From the NCBI RefSeq assembly GCF_023509035.1, contig NZ_CP075583.1, positions 6,198,331-6,262,330 of the forward strand: a DNA stretch of 64,000 nucleotides, written 5' to 3'. The notes beneath the pieces were generated by a model that ran no database searches, was not told the origin of the DNA, and saw only the letters and a list, made by a program, of their open reading frames with translations. The position numbers and the translations under genes are program-made. Positions 39,353 through 48,603 of this stretch are shown piece by piece. Each line of letters begins with the position of its first letter. Position 1 is the first letter of the stretch. The DNA comes from Janthinobacterium lividum (GTDB lineage: Bacteria; Pseudomonadota; Gammaproteobacteria; Burkholderiales; Burkholderiaceae_D).

Positions 39353-39437
39353 TCATTTATATGCGCTGCATATAAATACATAAACAAAAACGTATTTGTC
39401 ATACATATCTGGCATGATGCATAGTGATTCGGACGCC
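39353..39437 (+). promoter_or_regulatory. Conserved nucleoside promoter, copy 2 (BMP transporter operon)
   Basis: Dyad GTATTTGTCATAC (39392-39404) over -35 TTGTCA (39396-39401), an 18-base spacer, then -10 CATAGT (39420-39425) in TGATGCATAGTG. An AT-rich stretch lies just upstream, as for an UP element. The predicted leader to the transporter start is about 296 nt. Within that leader the 10-mer ACCTATAAAA occurs twice, near 39522 and 39685, and a CCGTCA-AC-TGACGG hairpin lies near 39470. Otherwise this 388-base gap holds nothing I can name. Confidence 0.7.
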
Positions 39438-39727
39438 CATCGCGGCGCCGGTCCCGTGCTTGCCCTGCCCGTCAACTGACGGCGCATCCCAGCCCGCTCC
39501 GGCAGCCCCATTCGATGTTGTACCTATAAAAGAGACGGGGCGCGACTGTTGCATGAGCATCACACTGTCGACATAAAAGCAGTCGAGGCCAGCAATGATC
39601 TTGTGCAATACAGTGCAATGTTGATAAGGAATTATCACCTCGTGCATCAAAAACAGGCTAAATCGGCCCCAAATTATATGTTTCACCTATAAAAAATATA
39701 CAATATCGATCTTCCAGGAGCCAATTC

Positions 39728-40723
39728 ATGAAACTTACACAATTTAGTTTGACGATCGCAGCCGTATTTCTGACTGCTCAAGCGTCCGCGGCTACCCCAA
39801 AACTGGGTGTCGTGTATGACGCGGGCGGCAAGTTCGACAAGTCGTTCAACCAATCCGCTTTCGAAGGCGCCTCGCGCTTCAAAAAAGACACAGGCATTTC
39901 CTTCATCGAAGTCCAGGCATCGAGCGATACGCAAGCCGAACAAGTCATGCGTGGCCTGGCCCGCAAGAAACTCGACATGATCGCCGCCATCGGCTTTGCG
40001 CAAACGCAAGCCGTGCAAAAGGTCGCCAAGGAATTCCCGAACGTAAAATTCGTGCTGATCGACGGCCAGGCCGCCGGCAGCAACGTCAATTCCGTCGTCT
40101 TCAAGGAAGAAGAAGGCTCCTACCTGGTGGGCGTGGCTGCGGCCATGGCCAGCAAGAGCAAGAAGGTCGGCTTCATCGGCGGCATCGATATTCCCCTGAT
40201 CCGCAACTTCGCCTGCGGCTACGCGCAAGGCGCGAAGGCCGTCAATGCGAAGACGGAAATCACGCAAAACATGGTCGGCACCACGTCCGGCGCCTGGAAT
40301 GACCCGGCCAAGGGCGGCGAACTGGCCCGCTCGCAATTCGAGCGCGGCGTCGATGTCGTCTTCGCCGTCGCTGGCGGCAGCGGCATGGGCACCCTGCAAA
40401 TGGCCAAGGAAAAAGGCAAGCTGGCTATCGGCGTCGATTCGAACCAGAACCATCTGTATCCAGGCAGCATCCTGACCTCGATGGTCAAACGTGTCGACAA
40501 CACGGTCTACGACAGCTTCATGCAAGTCAAGAACGGCACCTGGAAGGGCGGCGTCAGCTATAAAGGCTTGAAAGAAGGCGGCGTGGATTGGGCGCTCGAT
40601 GCGAACAACCGCAAGCTGATTACGCCGGAAATCGAAAAACGCGTGTTGGGTGCGCGTAAGGACATTATCGATGGCAAGATCAAAGTGATCGATTACCGCG
40701 TCGGCAGCAGCTGCCCGGTTTAA
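39728..40723 (+). CDS. BMP-family nucleoside ABC transporter substrate-binding protein
   Basis: A 331-residue periplasmic binding protein of the BMP family, which bind purine or pyrimidine nucleosides. The signal peptide ends at about residue 21 (TAQASA); no lipobox cysteine is present, so it should be soluble in the periplasm. Family motifs LGVVYDAGGKFDKSFNQSA, FVLIDGQ, EGSYLVGVAAA and VVFAVAGGSGMG are clear. The start follows CAGGAGCCAATTC. It heads an operon with the ATP-binding subunit and two permeases. Import of nucleosides fits the surrounding deo, psu and purine genes; the exact ligand is not decided. Confidence 0.92.
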   Translation: MKLTQFSLTIAAVFLTAQASAATPKLGVVYDAGGKFDKSFNQSAFEGASRFKKDTGISFIEVQASSDTQAEQVMRGLARKKLDMIAAIGFAQTQAVQKVAKEFPNVKFVLIDGQAAGSNVNSVVFKEEEGSYLVGVAAAMASKSKKVGFIGGIDIPLIRNFACGYAQGAKAVNAKTEITQNMVGTTSGAWNDPAKGGELARSQFERGVDVVFAVAGGSGMGTLQMAKEKGKLAIGVDSNQNHLYPGSILTSMVKRVDNTVYDSFMQVKNGTWKGGVSYKGLKEGGVDWALDANNRKLITPEIEKRVLGARKDIIDGKIKVIDYRVGSSCPV

Positions 40724-40804
40724 TTTTTCTCCGTATCTTTTAGCGCGCCGCCGGGGCCTGTCTCCGCGCGGCGCGTTTCCATGAAACTATCCAGTTATGA
40801 ACCT

Positions 40805-42335
40805 ATGCAGCCAGCAGTAGAATTTCGCAGCATTTCCAAGCAGTTTGGACATGTGAAGGCGGAACGCCGACGTCAGCTTCTCCATCGCCAAGGGCAGTAT
40901 CCATGGCCTGGTGGGAGAGAATGGCGCCGGCAAATCGACCTTGATGAGCATCCTGTACGGGTATTACCGTGCCGACGGCGGAGAAATCTTGCTCGACGGA
41001 AAAGTACAGCCTATCCGCAACAGCCAGGAAGCGATCAATCTCGGCATCGGCATGGTGCACCAGCATTTCATGCTGGTCGAGAACTTCACCGTCCTCGACA
41101 ATATCATGCTGGGTACGGAAGGCGGCTTTCGCCTGGCCAGCCACCGCACCGAAGCGGAAGCCAAGTTGCGCGAGATTTGCGCGCGCTACCGCCTCGATGT
41201 CGACCCGCTGGCGAAGATCGAAGACCTCTCCGTCGGCGCGCAGCAGCGCGTGGAAATCCTCAAGCAGATTTACCGCAGCGCCAACATCCTGATCCTCGAC
41301 GAGCCGACGGCCGTGCTGACGGCGCAGGAAACGGCCTCGCTGTTTGAAATCCTGCGTCTGTTCAAGGAGCAAGGCAAGACCATCATCCTGATCACGCACA
41401 AGCTGCAAGAGATCCTGGAAATCACCGACAACGTCACCGTCATGCGCGGCGGCACGGTGGTGGGCGCCGTTGCCACGGCGACTACCTCGAAAGAGGAACT
41501 GGCCAACATGATGGTCGGCCGCCCCATTCAGAGCCATCTGCCCCGTGCGCCCTACAACCCGGGCGCCACGGTGCTGGAAGTGGACAGTCTGCAACTGGCC
41601 GATGAGCAGCAAGTCAAACTGCTGGCCGACATCGGTTTCAACTTGCGCGCCGGCGAAATCGTCGCCATCGCGGGCGTTTCCGGCAATGGCCAGAGCGAAC
41701 TGCTGGAAATTTTGTCGGGCATGCGCTTGCCCACTTCGGGCAAGCTGCGCTTCCTGGACAAGGACTTGCCATTTGCCAAGCGCCACGATGCCGACGGCTT
41801 GCCGCTGGCCTTCCGCGAACTGGGCATCGCCCACATTCCGGAAGACCGCTTGCGCGATGGCGTGGTGAAAAATTTCTCCGTCATGCAAAACACCATCCTC
41901 GGTTATCAGGATCACCTGAAAAACCGCTGGGGCCTGTTCAACTTCAAGGCCATCGGCGCCCGCTGTGCGGAACTGCTGAAAACCTTCGACGTGCGCCCGG
42001 CCAACCCGGACTTGCGCATCGGCCTCTTGTCGGGCGGTAACCAGCAAAAGGTGGTGATCGCGCGCGAAGTGCTGGCCAAGCCGAAATTGATGCTGGTGGG
42101 CCAGCCCACGCGCGGCGTCGACATCGGCACCATCGAAAGCATCCATACGCAATTGCTGGCCCTGCGCGACGCGGGCGTGGCGATCCTGCTGGTGTCCGTC
42201 GAACTGGAAGAAGTGCGGGCGCTGGCCGACCGCATTCTCGTCATGTGCGGCGGACGCATCACCGGCGAACTGAAAATTGAAGAATTCGATACCACCCGCA
42301 TCGGTCTGTTGATGGGGGGAATGCATAAATCATGA
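40805..42335 (+). CDS. Nucleoside ABC transporter ATP-binding protein, two ABC domains (frameshifted)
   Basis: The ATPase of the BMP-type nucleoside transporter, about 509 residues with two ABC cassettes. The first Walker A is GENGAGKST and the second cassette has GVSGNGQSE, with signatures SVGAQQR and LSGGNQQK. The N terminus reads MQPAVEFRSISKQFGHVKA, then loses frame at a doubled G (40861-40862). Deleting one G gives NADVSFSIAKGSIHGLVGENG and a continuous protein. An alternative ATG at 40781 is in the same frame; neither has a strong ribosome-binding site. The stop overlaps the first permease start by four bases. Confidence 0.9.
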
Positions 42336-43411
42336 ATAACGACTTGCCACGCTGGGCGACAGCCTTTGTCATGCCCATGTTAAACCTGCTGTCGGCCTTG
42401 CTGGTCGCCGCCCTGGTGATTTATATGCTGGGCGAAGACCCGGCCGAATCGCTGTCGATACTGGTCCACAGCGCCATCCTCAATCCGGAAGGCTTGAGCT
42501 ACACCCTGTTCTACGCCAGTACCTTCATTTTCACGGGCCTGTCGGTCTCCGTGGCGATGCAGGCCGGCCTGTTCAATATCGGTTCCGAAGGCCAGATGTA
42601 TATCGGCGGCCTGGGCTTGACGGTGGCCATGCTGGCCTTCGACCAGACCCTGCCCGCCTGGCTGTTGATTCCAGCCGCCATGATAGGCGCGGCCCTGTTC
42701 GGCGCACTGTGGGGTTTCTTGCCCGGCTACCTGCAAGCCAGGCGCGGCAGCCACATCGTCGTCACCACCATCATGTTCAACTTCATCGCCGCCAGCCTGA
42801 TGAACTTCGTGATCGTGAAGTACCTGATACCGCCGGGCGAACAGAACACGGCCAGCCGCGTGTTTGCGGAAAGCGGCGAAATGCCGCGCCTCTCCACCTG
42901 GTTCCCGTCGCTGGGCGACACGCCGCTGAACATCAGCTTCTTGCTGGCGATTGCCGCGCTGGTGATCTACGGCGTGATGGTCTGGCGCTCCTCGTGGGGC
43001 TTCAAGCTGCGCGCCACGGGCCTCAACAAGCATGCGGCCCACTATGCGGGCGTATCGATCAGCAAGATGATCATCATCGTCATGCTGATCTCCGGCGCGC
43101 TGGCGGGCCTCGGTTCCGTCAATTCCATCATGGGTTCGACGCATTATTTATCGCTCAACTTCGTCGGTGGCGCCGGCTTCATCGGCATCGCCATCGCCCT
43201 GATGGGCCGCCAGCATCCAGTCGGCATCTTCCTGTCGGCCGTGCTGTTCGGCGCGCTGATCCAGGGTGGCTTCGACCTGTCGCTGGAAAAACCGAATATC
43301 CCGACGGAAACCTTCATTTTCATCCAGGGCTTGATCATCCTGTTCTGCGGCGCCATGGAAAACTTCTACGCACCGGCCATTTCCGCCCTGCTCAAGCGCA
43401 CCAAAGGCTAA
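42332..43411 (+). CDS. Nucleoside ABC transporter permease
   Basis: A 359-residue inner-membrane permease of the BPD_transp_2 group, with about nine to ten hydrophobic segments. Motifs GLFNIGSEGQMYIGGL and HYAGVSISKMI are characteristic. It forms the channel with the second permease encoded 4 bases downstream and is translationally coupled to the ATPase gene. It imports the nucleoside captured by the BMP binding protein. Nothing is unusual in length or sequence. Confidence 0.92.
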   Translation: MNNDLPRWATAFVMPMLNLLSALLVAALVIYMLGEDPAESLSILVHSAILNPEGLSYTLFYASTFIFTGLSVSVAMQAGLFNIGSEGQMYIGGLGLTVAMLAFDQTLPAWLLIPAAMIGAALFGALWGFLPGYLQARRGSHIVVTTIMFNFIAASLMNFVIVKYLIPPGEQNTASRVFAESGEMPRLSTWFPSLGDTPLNISFLLAIAALVIYGVMVWRSSWGFKLRATGLNKHAAHYAGVSISKMIIIVMLISGALAGLGSVNSIMGSTHYLSLNFVGGAGFIGIAIALMGRQHPVGIFLSAVLFGALIQGGFDLSLEKPNIPTETFIFIQGLIILFCGAMENFYAPAISALLKRTKG

Positions 43412-43415
43412 CACC

Positions 43416-44387
43416 ATGACACTCGACGACTTTCAATTCGCCAGCATCCTGGTATCGACCGTGCGCAATGCGCCCGTCCTGATCTTTGCCGCCATGGCCG
43501 GCCTGTTTGCCGAACGCAGCGGCATGATCGACATCGGCCTGGAAGGCAAGATCCTGGCCAGCGCCTTTGCTTCCGCCGCCGTCGCCTACACGACGCAAAA
43601 CCCGTATTACGGCATGGCTGCCGGCATGCTCGTGTGCGTCGCCCTGGCCTTGCTGCAGGCGTATGTCAGCATCACGCAAAAGGGCAACCAGCTGGTGGCC
43701 GGCATGGCGATCAATATCGCCATGAGCGGGCTGACGTTTGTGCTGGCGCAATTTTTCTTCCAGCAAGGCGGCCGCACGCCCGACCTCGGTTCGGCGCGGC
43801 TGTTTGACGTGGTCTTGCCGGGCACGCAATACGTGGAGCATATCCCGTTCATCGGCTGGGTATATGCCCATCTGATCGGTGGCCATTCCATCCTCGTGTA
43901 TGTGGCGTTCCTGCTGATCCCGCTCGTGCACTGGCTGCTGTACCACACGCGCTTTGGCCTGCGCCTGCGCGCCTGCGGTGAAAACCCGCATGCGGCCGAC
44001 TCGGCCGGCGTGAGCGTGGAAGCGACGCGTTACCTGGCCATGCTGGTAGCCGGCATCCTGTGCTCGTTCTCGGGCGCCTATCTCGCCATCGTTCAAAGCG
44101 GCTTCTTCCTGCGTGACATGTCAGCCGGCGCCGGCTACCTGGCCCTGACGGCCATGGTGTTCGGCAACTGGCGTCCCGTCTACACCTTCCTCGGCTGTTT
44201 GATGTTCGGCTTCTTCGCCGCCATTCAGATCCAGATCGAAGGCGTGGACTTGCCGGTGGTGGGCCGCATCCCGGGCTCGCTGATCCAGATGGTGCCGTAC
44301 GTCGTCACCGTGATCGTGCTGGCGGGCTTGATGGCGAAATCCATCGCACCAAAAGCCATTGGTATTCCATTTGTGAAGTCCCGTTAA
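43416..44387 (+). CDS. Nucleoside ABC transporter permease
   Basis: A 323-residue permease, second of the pair. Motifs FAERSGMIDIGLEGKILASAF and ADSAGVSVEATRYLAML match the other BMP-system permease family. It has about nine hydrophobic segments. It is the last gene of the operon, 15 bases before a strong terminator hairpin shared with the convergent Nudix gene. Confidence 0.92.
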   Translation: MTLDDFQFASILVSTVRNAPVLIFAAMAGLFAERSGMIDIGLEGKILASAFASAAVAYTTQNPYYGMAAGMLVCVALALLQAYVSITQKGNQLVAGMAINIAMSGLTFVLAQFFFQQGGRTPDLGSARLFDVVLPGTQYVEHIPFIGWVYAHLIGGHSILVYVAFLLIPLVHWLLYHTRFGLRLRACGENPHAADSAGVSVEATRYLAMLVAGILCSFSGAYLAIVQSGFFLRDMSAGAGYLALTAMVFGNWRPVYTFLGCLMFGFFAAIQIQIEGVDLPVVGRIPGSLIQMVPYVVTVIVLAGLMAKSIAPKAIGIPFVKSR

Positions 44388-44401
44388 GAGCCTCTCACGT
44401 C

Positions 44402-44437
44402 AAAAAAAAGCGAAGCCCGCGGGCTTCGCTTTTTTTA
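44402..44437. terminator. Bidirectional rho-independent terminator
   Basis: A-run, stem AGCGAAGCCCG/CGGGCTTCGCT, then T-run. The symmetry means it can stop both the ABC transporter operon (plus strand) and the Nudix gene (minus strand), whose stop codon lies in its right edge at 44435. Confidence 0.9.
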
Positions 44438-45391
44438 CGCCTGTGCAATCTCGTCCGGCGAGAAAAATACAGGGAGGCCCAAGCTGCGCGCCACCTCCAC
44501 CATCCGGTCTGCCCCCTGGGACGCGCCGACTAGGCGCAGCACGGCATCGCAATGGCTGAGCAAGCGCGTCGCATGCGCGTGGAACAGTTCTTCGTACACA
44601 AGATCCCCGACCCGGGTTGAACCGGCCAGCGCCAGCATGGGCAGAGCCAGCCATTCACCGAGCACGGGCATGTGTCCCTTCACATACAGCGGCAGGCAGA
44701 CGGCTTGCATGGCCGCCACATTCGCCGCCATCAGGACGGGATCGTCGCCCGTGCCGGAACGGTAGGGGCCGGCAACCAGAATCTGCATGCCCCGCTTGAC
44801 GGGCATCAGCTGCAACTGCGCATGCTGCAGCAGCACGATGGTCTTGCCGTCGCAGATGCGGCCGTCCGCCACCATCCGCATGGCTTGCGCCAGGGGCAAC
44901 TCCAGCACCTCGATATCCTCGCCCTCGTGCGCCAGGCCGCCGCCGTCGCCGATGCGGCTGGCCGGATCGTATTCGGCGACAAAAAAATGCAGGCGTTCCG
45001 TCACGGAACCGGGGCTCATGAAGGCATGGAAAACCTTGTGCACGTCGCCCACCGCATAGCCCGTTTCTTCTTCCACTTCGGCGCGGATGCGCTGCTCCGC
45101 ACTGGCCTCTTCCAGCAAGCCAGCCGCTGATTCGATGAGGAAGCCGTCGTGGCCGTCGCGGTAGGTGGGAAAGCGGAACTGGCGGATCAGGATCACCGTG
45201 CGCTTGATCTTGTTGTAGAGCAGGATGGTGGCCCCATCGCCGCGGTCATAGGTTTCCCGCGTCTGCGTCTGCCACTGACCATCGCGGCGCAGATAGTCGA
45301 ACGTGATTTTCTGCAATAAATACCAGTCGTGCGACAGGGTCTGCACGCCGTGGATGCGGACTCGTTCCTGCTGTGCTGTTTCTTCACGCAT
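44435..45391 (-). CDS. NudK-like Nudix hydrolase fused to nucleoside-deoxyribosyltransferase-like domain
   Basis: A 318-residue two-domain protein. Residues 1 to about 195 match the NudK/ADP-sugar pyrophosphatase group (VILIRQFRFPTYRDGHDGFLIE, SAAGLLEEASAEQRIRAE, EEETGYAVG). The Nudix box departs from the consensus at its first part in the same way as NudK. Residues 202-318 begin ILVAGPYRSGT and resemble the nucleoside 2-deoxyribosyltransferase/DUF4406 fold. The start at 45391 follows AAGGAGG. It is divergent from a DeoR regulator and next to a nucleoside transporter. A role in recycling a nucleoside-diphosphate sugar or an N-glycosidic by-product is plausible but unproven. Confidence 0.75.
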   Translation of the reverse strand: MREETAQQERVRIHGVQTLSHDWYLLQKITFDYLRRDGQWQTQTRETYDRGDGATILLYNKIKRTVILIRQFRFPTYRDGHDGFLIESAAGLLEEASAEQRIRAEVEEETGYAVGDVHKVFHAFMSPGSVTERLHFFVAEYDPASRIGDGGGLAHEGEDIEVLELPLAQAMRMVADGRICDGKTIVLLQHAQLQLMPVKRGMQILVAGPYRSGTGDDPVLMAANVAAMQAVCLPLYVKGHMPVLGEWLALPMLALAGSTRVGDLVYEELFHAHATRLLSHCDAVLRLVGASQGADRMVEVARSLGLPVFFSPDEIAQA

Positions 45392-45455
45392 AGTGCCTCC
45401 TTGTGCTTGTATATGCTTGCCTTCGACGACTTTATCATGCAAACTCGTGCAATAT

Positions 45456-45474
45456 CAAGAAAATACAAGAAAAT
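45456..45474. promoter_or_regulatory. Direct repeats in Nudix/DeoR divergent promoter
   Basis: Two copies of CAAGAAAAT (45456-45464 and 45466-45474), 10 bases apart, directly before the DeoR start and about 65 bases upstream of the Nudix start. One-turn direct repeats next to a DeoR gene suggest an autoregulatory operator. Evidence is the repeat alone. Confidence 0.4.
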
Positions 45475-45476
45475 CC

Positions 45477-46242
45477 ATGCTCACACATCAACGCAAACAA
45501 TACCTGCTGAACTTACTCCAGCGCGAAGGACAGATCGTCGCCAAGGCCGTCAGCGATAGCCTGGGCTTGTCGGAAGACACGATACGGCGCGACCTGCGCG
45601 AACTGGCGAAAGAAGGCTTATTGGAACGCGTGCACGGTGGCGCCCTGCCTTTGCTGCCGCGTTCGCCCGCGCTGGCGCCGTTTGCCGGGCGCGAACAGAT
45701 ATCACCCGAAGCCAAGCCCGCCATCGGCCCGCGCGGCGGCGGCCATGATACAAACAGGGCAAGTGGTGTTCCTCGATGGAGGTACAACCGCCGTGCAACT
45801 GGCGCGCCAGTTGCCACAGGAATTGCGCGCCACCATCGTCACGCACAGTCCTTCGATTGCCGTCGAACTGGTCAATCACCCTGGCATCGAGGTGTTGATG
45901 CTGGGTGGGCGCCTGTACAAGCACTCGATCGTGGGTGTCGGTGCGGCAACCGTGGAAGCCATAGCCCGCATCCGCGCCGACCTGTATTTCATGGGCGTGT
46001 CCAGCCTGCATCCGCAAGCGGGCATCACCACGGGAGACTATGAAGAAGCGTGCGTGAAACGCGCCCTGAGCGAGGCGTCAAGCCGCACCGTCGTGCTGGC
46101 TTCGCCGGAAAAGTTCAACACGGCTTCGCCGTTTCAAATCGTGCCCTTGAGCCAGGTCAACGATATCATCGTGCACCGCGAGGTGGACGACACCCTGGTC
46201 GCGCCCTACCGCGAGATGGGAATCAGCGTCACCCTGGCATGA
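45477..46242 (+). CDS. DeoR/GlpR-family repressor (frameshifted)
   Basis: A DeoR-family regulator, about 254 residues when corrected. The N-terminal helix-turn-helix is at residues 5 to 55 (RKQYLLNLLQREGQIVAKAV, LGLSEDTIRRDLRELAKEGL). The C-terminal sugar-phosphate sensor domain contains FLDGGTTAVQLARQLP and YFMGVSSLHPQAGITTGDYEE. The frame breaks at a doubled G (45726-45727); one fewer G joins PAIARAAAAMIQTG. The ligand is probably a sugar phosphate, and deoxyribose- or ribose-phosphate is attractive given the neighbours. It is divergent from the Nudix fusion gene. Confidence 0.85.
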
Positions 46243-46263
46243 AAAAAGCGGCCCGCAGGCCGC
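46242..46263 (-). terminator. Terminator of nuclease operon
   Basis: On the minus strand, stem GCGGCC-TGCG-GGCCGC (46248-46263) is followed by six Ts (46242-46247). It lies just after the S1/P1 nuclease stop at 46279 and overlaps the DeoR stop codon on the other strand. Confidence 0.85.
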
Positions 46264-46278
46264 TCTCGCATGACATCT

Positions 46279-47358
46279 TTATTGCGGCCAAATCGATTGC
46301 AACACGGCGGCCAGGTGATAGCCGCCCTCGATCAGCTGCTGCTTCGCCAGCGCCGAGCTGGGCACGGGATAGTTGTCCGGCACCGTCAAGGTCCACACGT
46401 TATACACATCGCCCTTGCGGCTGGTCTGTTGCGTGGCGGGGCCGGCCACCACGTCCGTGAAAGCAATCTTTGACGCCGCCAGCGAGGCATCGGCCCACTG
46501 GTACGGCCAGCTGACGGGGTCGCCGCTATTGGCACTCACCACAGGTGCACTGGCGATCACGGTGCGGGCGAACTGCTGCGGCGTACGCGTACTCAGGCGG
46601 CGCATGGCGTAATCGACCACGGTCGTGTCCCAGTAGGAATGCAGGGGCTTGGTGGGCGACTTCGGATACGCGCTGGCTGGCCTGGCCGCGCCCTCTTCCG
46701 CCGGCAACGGCGCGGGAATCACGGCGTCCGACAGCGCCGTCATCTTCGCATCGTCGAGCAGCAGATCGTTGCCGCCGCGTGCGTTGAAAATGGCGACGTC
46801 GTCAATCTGCGCCTGCGTGGGGGGCACGAAAAACTGACCATCCTTGCCGAGAAACGCATTGCCCACATGCAATGGCTGGTGGATATCGCCCACCAGGTGC
46901 GTGATCAGGATCAAGGCCTCGCGCCGGCTGAAGCCGTGCGGATTGCTGGCCGCATCATCCTTGCCTTGCAATACAAGAATCGCCTGCTTGAGCGTCTGCA
47001 CGATATCGTCATCGGCCGTGCCCACGCCATGGTCATGGTAGTGCGCGTTCTGGAAAGGCACGTTCGTGTAATGGTATTCGCCATGCTTGGGGTTCGCCGC
47101 CACATACGTCAGCATCTCTGGCGTTTGCGGGCCGCAATACGTGCCCTTTACGCAATCGGGCCAATTGGCGATCTTTTCCAGGCTTTCGCCAGGCAACAGC
47201 AATTGGCTGATGTGCGCCTGCGCCGCGCTACCCTTGAGCAATTGATCGGCGATGGCGCCCACGGCGCGGTGGCCGTCGTTGCCCCACGCCAGCACATTAC
47301 CGGAAGCAAAAGCGGCGCCCAGCGCCAGCACGCAGAGTAATTTTTTCATGTTCACCAT
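46279..47358 (-). CDS. Exported S1/P1-type nuclease
   Basis: A 359-residue zinc nuclease of the S1/P1 family, cutting single-stranded DNA or RNA and removing 3' phosphates. The signal peptide ends at VLA so that the mature protein starts with Trp25 (WGNDGHRAVG). In this family the N-terminal Trp itself is a zinc ligand, so this cleavage is expected. Further ligands are in LVGDIHQPLHVG. The start at 47358 forms TAATG with the stop of the preceding PLD gene; an internal Met three codons on is possible. With the PLD protein and the 5'-nucleotidase it forms an exported nucleic-acid-degrading set. Confidence 0.9.
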   Translation of the reverse strand: MVNMKKLLCVLALGAAFASGNVLAWGNDGHRAVGAIADQLLKGSAAQAHISQLLLPGESLEKIANWPDCVKGTYCGPQTPEMLTYVAANPKHGEYHYTNVPFQNAHYHDHGVGTADDDIVQTLKQAILVLQGKDDAASNPHGFSRREALILITHLVGDIHQPLHVGNAFLGKDGQFFVPPTQAQIDDVAIFNARGGNDLLLDDAKMTALSDAVIPAPLPAEEGAARPASAYPKSPTKPLHSYWDTTVVDYAMRRLSTRTPQQFARTVIASAPVVSANSGDPVSWPYQWADASLAASKIAFTDVVAGPATQQTSRKGDVYNVWTLTVPDNYPVPSSALAKQQLIEGGYHLAAVLQSIWPQ

Positions 47359-48587
47359 TACTCCTTGCCTTGCGGCGCGGCCTTGGCCGGTTTCGGATAC
47401 TGCTTGTTGATGTCGATAGGCTGCGCATACGCCGAACTCCACGTCTGCTCATGCAGCGCGGCAATACGCTGTGCCATCTGCTCGTTGCGCAGCACTACTT
47501 CCAGGTTGCGCGACAGGTCGAAATAGCCGCCCGCCCAGTTGCTCGTGCCGACCCACGCCAGCTTGCCGTCAATGCTCATGGTCTTGCTGTGGATCACGCG
47601 CGCGAAGGGAATGAAACCCGTCGACGCCGTGGGAATCGTCACGATGCGGATTTCCACGTTCGGCACCAGGGCCAGGCTTTTCAGGTAGGCAATGGCAGGC
47701 GCTTCCGTGTTCCAGGCGGATACCATCAGCTTGATCTTGACGCCACGCTGAGCCGCTGCGCGCACGGCGTTGTCGATCGCGGCGTAGTACGGGCGCGTGC
47801 GGTTCGGGCCGTAGGACAAGGGCGCGTAATCGAGCAGCTGGATGCGCACTTCGCTTTTCGCTTCCGCCAGCAAGGCGGGCAAGCCCGTTTCCGAGTCGCC
47901 CACGCCGGCCGGGTTGTACGCATTCGGGCTGGCAAGCAAAAACGCGTTTTGCGCATAGTTGGCCGGCACCACCTTGCTGTTGAGCACCGTGGCACGGCTG
48001 CCTTGCGACGTCAATGCCTGGGCTTGCCAATCCTGCTCAAAGATGGCTTGCACCTGGCTCACCATGGCGGGCTCGGTGATTCTCAAGCCCGTCTCATGGA
48101 TGTGCTCGAACGAGCGCCAGTCGAAATTCTGGCTGCCGATGTACGCCACCTGGCCATCGACGGCCAGGTATTTCGCGTGCACGATGCCGTTGCCCGTGAT
48201 TTTATTGAAATCGATGAGGCGCAAGTCCAGGTTGGGAATCGCCTTGATCCGGGCGATGGTCGCCGCCTCCGACAGACCCACGCCCTTCTGGTCCAGCAGG
48301 AAGCGGATTTTCACGCCGCGCTGGCCCGCGGCCGTCAAACTGGCCAGCACTTTTTCAAAAGCCGTGCTCGGCTTGCTGACGGCATAGAACTGGGCGATGA
48401 CGATTTCTTTCTTGGCCGAATCAAACAACTCGCTCCACACGGCAACGGGCTCGCGCAGGTCGGGATTGGTCAAGCTCGTTTCCACGGGCGAAGTGTGCAC
48501 CAGCTCAAAGCCGGGAATGGTGAAATCCGCGTGGGCCGTGCCCGCGAACAGGGTAGTGACGAGCAGGGAAACAGATAAACGACGCAT
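47358..48587 (-). CDS. Exported phospholipase-D-fold protein (two HKD motifs)
   Basis: A 409-residue protein with a signal peptide (cut after TAHA, residue 20) and two PLD motifs, HAKYLAVD (His137, Lys139, Asp144) and HSKTMSID (His333, Lys335, Asp340). Both halves keep the SQNFD or TSNW follow-up residues. The fold serves phospholipases, cardiolipin synthases and also nucleases and phosphodiesterases. In an operon with an S1 nuclease and a 5'-nucleotidase, a secreted nuclease/phosphodiesterase is a reasonable guess, but phospholipase D cannot be excluded. It is coupled by TAATG to the nuclease gene. Confidence 0.82.
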   Translation of the reverse strand: MRRLSVSLLVTTLFAGTAHADFTIPGFELVHTSPVETSLTNPDLREPVAVWSELFDSAKKEIVIAQFYAVSKPSTAFEKVLASLTAAGQRGVKIRFLLDQKGVGLSEAATIARIKAIPNLDLRLIDFNKITGNGIVHAKYLAVDGQVAYIGSQNFDWRSFEHIHETGLRITEPAMVSQVQAIFEQDWQAQALTSQGSRATVLNSKVVPANYAQNAFLLASPNAYNPAGVGDSETGLPALLAEAKSEVRIQLLDYAPLSYGPNRTRPYYAAIDNAVRAAAQRGVKIKLMVSAWNTEAPAIAYLKSLALVPNVEIRIVTIPTASTGFIPFARVIHSKTMSIDGKLAWVGTSNWAGGYFDLSRNLEVVLRNEQMAQRIAALHEQTWSSAYAQPIDINKQYPKPAKAAPQGKE

Positions 48588-48603
48588 GGTTATTCCTTGT
48601 AAA

